This document shows positions 57,617 through 64,000 of a DNA stretch of 64,000 nucleotides, one piece after another (position 1 is the first letter of the stretch; every line of letters starts with the position of its first letter). This DNA is from an uncultured Alistipes sp. (GTDB lineage: Bacteria; Bacteroidota; Bacteroidia; Bacteroidales; Rikenellaceae). Location: the NCBI GenBank assembly GCA_905213895.1, contig CAJMKE010000002.1, positions 1 through 64,000 of the forward strand, in the 5' to 3' direction. The notes beneath the pieces were generated by a model. That model was given only the letters and a program-made list of their open reading frames with translations. It was not told the origin of the DNA and ran no database searches. The position numbers were made by a program, and so were the translations under genes.

Positions 57617-58438
57617 CTATTTGTCGAAAATGTCGTTCAGTACCTTCGCCAGACGCAGACCCGCTTTGAGCATCTGTTCGCAGGCGAGGTCGTCGAACTC
57701 GTTGAGCATGTCGCGGTCTACGTGCGCCATATCCTTCAACTCGGCATCCTCGGCGGCTTTCGGTGCGCGCTCGAAAATCACCTTGCTCGTGCGCGCGCTC
57801 TCCTCCAACCACTCTTCGAGCGTTCCGGCGACGATTGCATCCTTGCGCTCCTGCGAAACTCCGTCATTGAGGATGTGTCCGTAATCCATGTAGCCCCAGT
57901 CGGCGTGGTTGCCGATGACGACCATCGTGTCCCAGACCTTGTGATAGTTCACCGGCTTCTTCTCGTCGAGATAGCGGACGTTGTAGAACGAGTTGCACAG
58001 CACTGTTTTGCAGTCGGGCGTGCGGTACTCGGTATGTCCCGGGCAGTGGAAGTCGCCCATCGTGTGTACGAGCGTGTAGATGTGGAACTTGCGTGCCGAA
58101 TCGGTCAGGTTCTCGTAGTTCCCCAGCAGACGCAGCGTTTCGCGCATCTGCTTGACGGGCTTGCCGATAGGCTTGTCGGTCGCGAGGTCGAAATCGCAGG
58201 TGTGGCGGCGTTTGTTCCATGCCTTGTGCTCCTTGCGGTGGTTGTCGAGCCATGATGCGTAGTAGACTATCGAGTGTCCGTCGATGCACTTCTCGACGTT
58301 CTCCTTCGCGCGCGGCGTGAGATTCAGTTCGGCGATGTAGGCGATTGCGGCGTGTCCGTCGCGACCCCATGCGAACGCGTCGGCATGGATGCCGATTGCG
58401 GTTGCCAGTGTAAATACGGTAAATATGATGCGTTTCAT
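57617..58438 (-). CDS. S1/P1-type zinc nuclease, paralogue 2
   Basis: 273 aa from MKRIIFTVFTLATAIGIHADAFA, with signal peptide and mature AWGRDGH. Ligands YASWLD, RRHTCDF, HTMGDFHCPGH and HKVWD are present. Stop lies 8 bp upstream of paralogue 1. All zinc ligands kept. Confidence 0.92.
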   Translation of the reverse strand: MKRIIFTVFTLATAIGIHADAFAWGRDGHAAIAYIAELNLTPRAKENVEKCIDGHSIVYYASWLDNHRKEHKAWNKRRHTCDFDLATDKPIGKPVKQMRETLRLLGNYENLTDSARKFHIYTLVHTMGDFHCPGHTEYRTPDCKTVLCNSFYNVRYLDEKKPVNYHKVWDTMVVIGNHADWGYMDYGHILNDGVSQERKDAIVAGTLEEWLEESARTSKVIFERAPKAAEDAELKDMAHVDRDMLNEFDDLACEQMLKAGLRLAKVLNDIFDK

Positions 58439-58464
58439 GATTTTGTCCATTTGAAATTAAGTTG

Positions 58465-59310
58465 CTATTTTATCGCTGCGGCAGGTTCGCCGTCGTCGAA
58501 CAGACCGTTAAGCACCTTCGCGATGCGGTAGCCCGCAACGGCGACCTGCTCCGTCGAGAACGGATAGATGCCGTTGAGCCACAGGCGAAACTCTTTGCCG
58601 TCGAACCGTTTGTCCGGCGTAATCATAGAGTAGATTTTGCGGTATTCGGCGGCATTCGACTCTATCCATTTCGTGATGCTTCCGTCGGTCAGAGCCTCGA
58701 TTTCGTCGGCACTTTTGCGGTTGAGTTGGTGTGCGAATTCGTTGGCGCGCCAGTTGAAAGTGCCGGTGATTGAGGCGCCGTCCCAGAATGCCATGTAACT
58801 GTCGCCCTTCTTCGCCTTGTCGCGGAAATATTTCCACGAACGCTCCGCCAGAAGGTCGGAGTATACGTAGTGCGACGGGCAGTGGAGGTCGGCAAGTATG
58901 TATACGATGAAACGGATGTTGTCGGCAATCTCCTCTTTCGAGAGGGTGTCGCGCTTTTTCAGTGTCTCTATCGCTTTCGCGAGTCCGTCGAACGCCTGTG
59001 CTGAGCGAATATCCTCGGACTGCGACTTGGCGGCTTTCTTGGCGGCGATGATTTTGCCTTTCGGCGTCAGGGCGACGTTGTGCCACTGGCGGCTTGCGGC
59101 GTACTTGTCGATGCCTGCCACGTCGTCCATCCAGTAGGCGTAGTTGGCAATCGTATGCCCGTCGAGTGCCTCGGCGACAGCCTTCTTGGTCGCCGGAGTG
59201 AGGTTGGCATCGGCTATTGCCGCGATGCCCGTGTGTATCGCGCTGTTCCATGCGTTCGCTGCGGGCGAGAACGCCATGGCTGCGAATATGAGCAGATATA
59301 TCTTCTTCAT
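58465..59310 (-). CDS. S1/P1-type nuclease paralogue 3 with lost zinc ligands
   Basis: 281 aa, signal MKKIYLLIFAAMAFSPAANA then AWNSAIH. It keeps W1, the first His, YWMD and QWH. The HLVGD motif reads YILAD (His to Tyr) and the HKLWD motif reads MAFWD (His to Met), so two of the nine ligands are gone. It may bind fewer zinc ions or be non-catalytic. Positions judged by alignment with its three neighbours. Confidence 0.85.
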   Translation of the reverse strand: MKKIYLLIFAAMAFSPAANAWNSAIHTGIAAIADANLTPATKKAVAEALDGHTIANYAYWMDDVAGIDKYAASRQWHNVALTPKGKIIAAKKAAKSQSEDIRSAQAFDGLAKAIETLKKRDTLSKEEIADNIRFIVYILADLHCPSHYVYSDLLAERSWKYFRDKAKKGDSYMAFWDGASITGTFNWRANEFAHQLNRKSADEIEALTDGSITKWIESNAAEYRKIYSMITPDKRFDGKEFRLWLNGIYPFSTEQVAVAGYRIAKVLNGLFDDGEPAAAIK

Positions 59311-59318
59311 GGTGTATG

Positions 59319-60104
59319 TTATTTGTCGAAAATGAGGTTGAGTACGTATGCCAGACGGTAGCCGGCGTTGCGGAGTTGGGTATCGACGACAGTTATCGCG
59401 TCGTTGAAGTAGTTTTCGGTCGTGAGAACCGCGTTCTTCTCTTTCGGTAGCAGTGCGAAGGTCTGCTCGGCAGCCTCTACCGCACCTTTGTACCAGTCGT
59501 CGGGCGTGCCTGCCTGAACGGCGGCGATTGCCTGCCCGTCGAACGTGTCGAGTTCGGCGGCGAGCATCATCGGCGACATGCCGTTATGCTTGATTGCGGT
59601 GATGCCTCCGTCCCACAACTTGTGGAAACGCATCTTCTTGCCGAGTACATTTACGTTCATCGGACGGCTTTTCGGAAAATCGACGTGTACGGGGCAGTGC
59701 ATGTCGCCGACCAGATGGACGAGATACTTTATGTTTATATTGACGGTCGAATCGTCGAGAATGCGGAAATCGGGCATCTCTCCGATTATGCGCTTGACCT
59801 GACTCACGGATGCGGGCGGCAGCGGATTGCCGTTCTCGTCATGGCGGAGGTCGTCGGTCCAGTAGTCCACGTGCCATACGTGCGTCATCTCGTAGCCCTT
59901 GCTGTGGCGGTTCTTGTCCATCCACGAGGCGTAGTAGACGATGGAACGTTCGCCCGTGTACTTTTCGATGTTCGCCTTGGCGCGCGGCGTGAGGTGGCGT
60001 TCGGCGATATAGGCTATCGCGGAGTGTCCTCTGCCGTCCCATGCGAATACTTTCGCCCCCGAAAGCGTCAGGGCGACGGTGAGCATTAGCAGAAATCTTT
60101 TCAT
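59319..60104 (-). CDS. S1/P1-type zinc nuclease, paralogue 4
   Basis: 261 aa, signal MKRFLLMLTVALTLSGAKVFA, mature AWDGRGH. Ligands YASWMD, THVWHVD, HLVGDMHCPVH and HKLWD all present. First gene of the four-copy cluster; the array is a single transcription unit with 8-26 bp between genes. Confidence 0.92.
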   Translation of the reverse strand: MKRFLLMLTVALTLSGAKVFAWDGRGHSAIAYIAERHLTPRAKANIEKYTGERSIVYYASWMDKNRHSKGYEMTHVWHVDYWTDDLRHDENGNPLPPASVSQVKRIIGEMPDFRILDDSTVNINIKYLVHLVGDMHCPVHVDFPKSRPMNVNVLGKKMRFHKLWDGGITAIKHNGMSPMMLAAELDTFDGQAIAAVQAGTPDDWYKGAVEAAEQTFALLPKEKNAVLTTENYFNDAITVVDTQLRNAGYRLAYVLNLIFDK

Positions 60105-60188
60105 TGTGCGGATGTTTTAAGGTGTTATGGTTATCCGTGCAAAGATAGTGAATTCGGTCGGAAATAAGACCCGTGCGGGCATAAAAAA

Positions 60189-60212
60189 ACCGGTTTTCGC
60201 AAGAAAACCGGT
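60189..60212 (-). terminator. Terminator after rpmA
   Basis: accggttttc (60189-60198) and gaaaaccggt (60203-60212) with a gcaa-type loop, followed on the leftward strand by a T run. Confidence 0.8.
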
Positions 60213-60250
60213 ATGATTCGAGGCGTATTTCTTGCCTCGCCCGCATCAGG

Positions 60251-60508
60251 TTATGCGAGCGGAGTAACGCTTACGAAGGATTTGCCCGAAGCCTTCTTTG
60301 TGAAGACTACCGTGCCGTTTACCAGTGCGAACAGAGTGTGGTCCTTGCCCATACCTACGTTCTCACCCGGATTGTGAACAGTACCGCGCTGACGGACGAT
60401 GATGTTGCCTGCCTTAGCGAACTGACCACCGAAAAGTTTGACGCCGAGTCGTTTGCTTTCCGACTCACGACCGTTCTTGGAACTACCTACACCTTTTTTG
60501 TGTGCCAT
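60251..60508 (-). CDS. rpmA: 50S ribosomal protein L27
   Basis: 85 aa, MAHKKGVGSSKNGRESESKRLGVKLFGG is the typical L27 start without the N-terminal extension of Firmicutes. Second gene of the rplU-rpmA operon. Confidence 0.98.
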   Translation of the reverse strand: MAHKKGVGSSKNGRESESKRLGVKLFGGQFAKAGNIIVRQRGTVHNPGENVGMGKDHTLFALVNGTVVFTKKASGKSFVSVTPLA

Positions 60509-60525
60509 GTTTCTCTAAATTTTAA

Positions 60526-60837
60526 TTATGCAACAATGTCTTCGATGAGAACCTGCGACAGATACTGACGGTGTCCGTTGCACTTCTGATAGCCGGTTCT
60601 GCGCTTCTTCTTGAACACCAGAACCTTGTCGTCCTTCAAGTGTTTCAGAATCTTGCATTTTACCGAGGCGCCTTTTACCACAGGTGCGCCGACTTTAACC
60701 TGACCGCCGTTGTCTACGAGCAGGACCTTGTCGAAACTCAAAGACGAATCTACTTCGCCTTGAAGACGGTGAACATAGAGTTTCCGACCTTTTTCAGCCT
60801 TGAACTGCTGACCTGCAATCTCTACTATTACGTACAT
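60526..60837 (-). CDS. rplU: 50S ribosomal protein L21
   Basis: 103 aa. YVIVEIAGQQFKAEKGRKLYVHRL at the start and KKRRTGYQKCNGHRQ near the end are L21 signatures. Followed by rpmA after 17 bp. Confidence 0.98.
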   Translation of the reverse strand: MYVIVEIAGQQFKAEKGRKLYVHRLQGEVDSSLSFDKVLLVDNGGQVKVGAPVVKGASVKCKILKHLKDDKVLVFKKKRRTGYQKCNGHRQYLSQVLIEDIVA

Positions 60838-60876
60838 TTGTTAAATTTGTTATGTGCTTAAACATAATTCAGCCCG

Positions 60877-60884
60877 CAAATATA
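60877..60884 (-). promoter_or_regulatory. -7 element of the rplU-rpmA promoter
   Basis: Leftward TATATTTG, 39 bp before the rplU ATG. Confidence 0.65.
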
Positions 60885-60959
60885 GCGATTTTTTCGATAC
60901 GCGCAACACCTGCGCGATAATTTTCCCGAAAAGTTTGCGGGGAGAGGGGCGGGGGCGGG

Positions 60960-61000
60960 TCCTTAAAGTCTTTAAGGTCTTTAAGGACTTTAAGGTCGTT
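60960..61000. repeat. Dispersed 9-bp repeat cluster, copy 7
   Basis: About four tandem units (ccttaaagt, ctttaaggt, ctttaagga) between the divergent rplU promoter and the receiver-like gene. Confidence 0.75.
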
Positions 61001-61066
61001 GGGTGCTACTGCCGCGTGTTTGGCATATTTTTGGGAAGCGGATAGTCGTCAAAACGTAAACTGCGG

Positions 61067-61441
61067 ATGAAAAAGATTCTTGTCTATTCGCGCTCCGCGC
61101 GGTTCCGGGCTTTGGTCGAAGGATTGCTTTCGGTGCGCGGAACGGAGATTTGCAGAGCGGAATGCGTCGGCGAACTCGTCGAGCATTGCCGCTGCGGAAC
61201 TTTCGACAGCGTGGTCGCCGACGACGTGCGTCTGTTCATGGACGGCACGGATTCGGTCGGTCGCCTGCGGCGGTCGCGGTTGGCAGGTCCGCGTATCTTC
61301 GTCGTGTCGGCAGACCTTACCGAAGATACGGTCGTGGCACTGCTCGGCGCGGGCGTAGACCAGTACGTGTCATTGCCGGCAGACCCGACGAGGCTGCTCG
61401 ACAAACTGTGCGGAAAGAGGTCGGAGAGCAGTCATGGTTGA
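61067..61441 (+). CDS. Degenerate response-regulator receiver protein
   Basis: 124 aa, one receiver-like domain. The phosphate-site Asp may be in VVADD (near 51), and IFVVSADLTEDT and VDQYVSLPAD follow the receiver layout. The N-terminal acidic pair is missing (VYSRSARF) and the conserved Lys before Pro is Ser, so normal phosphorylation is doubtful. It overlaps the next gene by 8 bp. Confidence 0.65.
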   Translation: MKKILVYSRSARFRALVEGLLSVRGTEICRAECVGELVEHCRCGTFDSVVADDVRLFMDGTDSVGRLRRSRLAGPRIFVVSADLTEDTVVALLGAGVDQYVSLPADPTRLLDKLCGKRSESSHG

Positions 61442-62366
61442 AACATTCTCCCTATATTATACGGTCGCCGTGTCGGCGGCTCTGGCGGCGTTCGGCGCAT
61501 GGCGTATCGCCGCTTTCGTCGGACGGCGGCGCGAGAAACGCCGCGAGGCGGAGTGTGCCGAGTGCATATTCCGCATCTCGCGTGTCGTGGCGGCGGATTG
61601 CGAACCGTCGTATGACGGCTGCATAGGCGATTTCCCGCCGTCGGTCGTTGCCGAATCGCTCGCGTTCGCCGCCGACAATCTCGGTTTGGAGTGTATCGAC
61701 CGTTTGCGGGGCATCGCCGACGGCTATTCGGCCTACGACACGCTGTTGTCTCATGCGCGCCGCAGCCGCGGATTCCGTCGGGCGCGCTATCTCGCGATGT
61801 CCGCCAAACTGCCGCCGTCGAAGTCGGCTGCGGCGCGCTGCGAACGTTTCCTGAACGACCGCAACCGCTTCGTGCGCTTCCATGCCTTCATGATTGCTCT
61901 GGCGTCCGACAACGGCTCCGCCATACGGCGTCTGGCGGCGACCGAAAGACGGCTTACGCACTTCGATGCGGCGGAGATAATGACGCTTCTGCGACGCGGA
62001 GTGTGTCCGGTCGCCTACACTCCGCTGCTGAAATCGGGCAACCGCAATCTCGCGATGTTTGGGATGCAGATAGTGCGTCAGTTCGGCATAACCGACTGCG
62101 AAACTGCGCTGCTCGACATCGTGCGCGGCGGCGACGACGATTTGCGGACGGATGCCGTGCTGCTGCTCGGCTCGCTGCACGGCGACGTGGCTGTGCCTGC
62201 CGTCAGAGGGTATGTCCGCGGGCTGCCCGTTGCGGTGCGCAGGTCGATATACCGCCACTTCGCCGTCGCGGGCTATTCGTCGTCTGCGCTTGCGGCACTG
62301 TTCCGCCGCGGCGAGCGGGCATGGTTCGAATCGGTTCTCAAATCGTATAAACGCTCTATCGTATGA
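61434..62366 (+). CDS. Membrane-anchored HEAT-repeat-like protein
   Basis: 310 aa. One N-terminal membrane helix (about 8-28) precedes paired-helix repeats over 100-300 (for example DDDLRTDAVLLLGSLHGDVAVPAV). Looks like a scaffold that binds another protein. Overlaps the neighbours by 8 and 4 bp. No enzymatic motif. Confidence 0.6.
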   Translation: MVETFSLYYTVAVSAALAAFGAWRIAAFVGRRREKRREAECAECIFRISRVVAADCEPSYDGCIGDFPPSVVAESLAFAADNLGLECIDRLRGIADGYSAYDTLLSHARRSRGFRRARYLAMSAKLPPSKSAAARCERFLNDRNRFVRFHAFMIALASDNGSAIRRLAATERRLTHFDAAEIMTLLRRGVCPVAYTPLLKSGNRNLAMFGMQIVRQFGITDCETALLDIVRGGDDDLRTDAVLLLGSLHGDVAVPAVRGYVRGLPVAVRRSIYRHFAVAGYSSSALAALFRRGERAWFESVLKSYKRSIV

Positions 62367-63349
62367 CGGCAGTCTGGTCGGCGGCATTCGTCCTTACACT
62401 GTTTTTGGCGGTCTGTGCCGCCGTATTCGCGCTCCGCGTCGCCCGCGGCGAAGAGAAGGCGCGGCTGATGATGATGTCGCAGGCTTCGGTGAGTGCGCCC
62501 GTCGGCAATATCGGGGTGTCGCTCGTCTGCATCGAACCGTCGTGCGCCGATGCGGTGTCGTCGATGCTCGCCGCGACCTATCCGACGTCGGAGGTCATCG
62601 CCGTCGTCGATTCCGTGCGCGACAGCGATATTGCCGCCGCGATAATCGAACGCTACGGTCTGGTCGCCGTCGATTACGTGCCGTGCGGGTCGCTGCATGT
62701 CGCAGGGGTGCGGCGGCTCTACCGCTCGCGCTGTCGGGCATGTCGCCGGCTGGTGATGCTGGATATGGCACACGGCGATACGGCGGCGATGTATGATGCT
62801 GCGGCGGGCGTCGCCTCCTACGACTATCTGCTGCCCGTTCCGTGCGGCGCATCAGTCCGCCCGTACGCCGCGGGCAGGATGGCTTCCGAAGCGGGATTCC
62901 ATCCGAGTTACTCGGTGGCGGCGGTCGTAACCTCGCTCGGTGCGCCGCTCGCCATGGTCGCGCTCGAACCTCTTGTCGAATGCGGCGGATTCCGTAATCT
63001 TCGTAAATTGATTTCCGGTCGCTGCGGAACGGTGTGCCGTATCGACGAACCTCTCGCCGACTATACCGGCGGAAGACCGCCGGCGGTATTCGCTTTCATC
63101 GCTGCGGCGGCGGTTATTGCGACCGTTGCCGCTGTTGCGGTCGCTGCGGTGAAGGGGAGTGCGGCGATAGGGGCTGTCGCCGCGAACATGGCTGCGACGG
63201 TCGCCGTGCTGATGTATGTTTCGGGTCGCGTGATGGTCGGAAAGGGCGTGTGGCGGGCTTTTGTCGCGGCGACATGTAATTTTTGCAGAAATTTAACGTT
63301 CGATATTATGAAATGTGGCAAAATAGCGTTACCTTTACTAAACCATTAA
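62363..63349 (+). CDS. Membrane protein with glycosyltransferase-like middle domain
   Basis: 328 aa. An N-terminal helix (4-24), a middle domain resembling the front half of a GT2 fold (SLVCIEPSCADAVSSMLA, SEVIAVVDSV) but without clear DxD, and C-terminal helices near 245-290. Last of the three-gene operon. Function not established. Confidence 0.5.
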   Translation: MTAVWSAAFVLTLFLAVCAAVFALRVARGEEKARLMMMSQASVSAPVGNIGVSLVCIEPSCADAVSSMLAATYPTSEVIAVVDSVRDSDIAAAIIERYGLVAVDYVPCGSLHVAGVRRLYRSRCRACRRLVMLDMAHGDTAAMYDAAAGVASYDYLLPVPCGASVRPYAAGRMASEAGFHPSYSVAAVVTSLGAPLAMVALEPLVECGGFRNLRKLISGRCGTVCRIDEPLADYTGGRPPAVFAFIAAAAVIATVAAVAVAAVKGSAAIGAVAANMAATVAVLMYVSGRVMVGKGVWRAFVAATCNFCRNLTFDIMKCGKIALPLLNH

Positions 63350-63360
63350 AACTTCAAGCA

Positions 63361-64000
63361 ATGTTTAACGACGATATACGAGCCTATCTTCTCTCACGGG
63401 CGTTCAATGCCGCAGTGAGGGCTGGCGCGGAGATAATGAAGGTCTACAAGAACAGCGACGACTACGATATTACCGTCAAGAACGACCATACCCCGTTGAC
63501 CGTAGCCGACCGTCTGGCACACAACAAAATCAAGGAGGTGCTCGGCGAAACGCGAATCCCGATTCTGAGCGAGGAGGGGCGCGAAATGCTCTATGACGAG
63601 CGTCGCAACTGGGAGTTGTTCTGGCTCGTAGACCCGCTCGACGGCACTGTGGAATTCATCAAGGGCAACAACGAGTTTACCGTCAATATCGCCCTGATGT
63701 CGGACAACGTCTGCGTCGGTTCGGTCGTCTATGTACCTTATCTGCGCAAGGCTTATTTCGCCGAACAGGGCATGGGCGCGTATCTGCTGACGGATATTGC
63801 GCCGGCGGCTGACGCCGACTACGATTACGTGCATCTCTGCTCCGAACGGCGCAGACTGCCGCTCGACGATTCCAAACATTCGACGTTCCGTATCGCCGTT
63901 TCGCGTTCGCACCAGACTGACGACACGAAGGCTTGCGTGGAGCGAGTGTGCAGGTCGCATCCCGATGCCGAGATTATCGAGCAGGGCAGTTCCTACAAGT
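63361..64000 (+). CDS. cysQ: 3'(2'),5'-bisphosphate nucleotidase CysQ, N-terminal part
   Basis: 213 codons to the window edge. The inositol-monophosphatase fold shows LTVADRLAH (near 46-54), SEEG (70-73) and WLVDPLDGTVEFIKG (88-102), the last being the CysQ hallmark. It hydrolyses PAP made in sulfate assimilation, using Mg ions. Truncated by the window, not by mutation. Confidence 0.9.
   Translation, partial: MFNDDIRAYLLSRAFNAAVRAGAEIMKVYKNSDDYDITVKNDHTPLTVADRLAHNKIKEVLGETRIPILSEEGREMLYDERRNWELFWLVDPLDGTVEFIKGNNEFTVNIALMSDNVCVGSVVYVPYLRKAYFAEQGMGAYLLTDIAPAADADYDYVHLCSERRRLPLDDSKHSTFRIAVSRSHQTDDTKACVERVCRSHPDAEIIEQGSSYK

Noticed and set aside
8906..61000. The 9-bp repeat clusters as CRISPR
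   Set aside because: There are no spacers, units are tandem or scattered singly between genes, and no cas genes are present.

Overview
The window comes from a Bacteroidales chromosome, most likely an Alistipes-like member of the Rikenellaceae. That is inferred from the TAnnTTTG -7 promoter elements seen throughout, the gene families and the GC-rich coding; no rRNA is present to confirm it. The host backbone carries a short dispersed 9-bp repeat (NTTAARGWC type) between genes, and a recurring terminator hairpin with an accggcagacg stem.

Layout. 1-9600 is accessory DNA. It holds a type I restriction-modification operon (hsdR-hsdM-hsdS, hsdS cut by the window edge), an orphan mobilisation protein with oriT-like palindromes, and an AT-rich three-gene cassette (GHKL-type ATPase, STAS-like protein, one-pass membrane protein) that looks like an undescribed signalling or defence module. 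It also holds a small HTH regulator with a perfect palindromic operator and a probable structured RNA. About 9627-45019 is a complete-looking Mu-type transposable prophage. 45020-64000 is host backbone: two M3 metallopeptidase lipoproteins, rsmE, a chromate-transporter pair, an RlmI-like methyltransferase, a U32 peptidase-family protein, serS, four tandem S1/P1 nucleases, rpmA-rplU, an unusual receiver/HEAT/membrane-protein operon and the start of cysQ.

The prophage reads as follows. A LexA/CI-type repressor (43766-44407, +) faces a leftward early operon (43648 to 35814): small DNA-binding proteins, a diversified lectin-fold protein, DDE transposase, MuB-like ATPase, RecA-fold ATPase, GemA/gp16-like and Gam-like proteins. 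Head genes run rightward (28839-35774: terminase, portal, MuF-like protein, gpG-like). Protease/scaffold, capsid, lysis and contractile-tail genes run leftward (28563-11112). A Mom-like DNA-modification gene and two probable structured RNAs fill the left end, and an initiator-like tRNA-Met lies between the head gene clusters. Repeated transposase-binding motifs (core aaacgaaatgtacaa) mark both ends.

The most striking system is a diversity-generating retroelement (DGR) inside the prophage: reverse transcriptase, template repeat (TR), Avd and a tail-region target gene with its variable repeat (VR1). There is a second diversified gene 26 kb away, in the early operon beside the transposase. Every base difference between TR and either VR lies at a TR adenine (13 in VR1, 18 in VR2, counted by eye). 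Mu-like DGR phages of Bacteroides are known (Hankyphage); the early-region second target is the unusual part. Also notable are a strong -1 frameshift signal predicted to fuse the portal to the MuF-like head protein, a zincin-type metallopeptidase domain at the end of that MuF protein, and a phage RNA with a long stem and a perfect 9-bp pseudoknot.

All calls were made by reading the sequence and translations; no database search was run.
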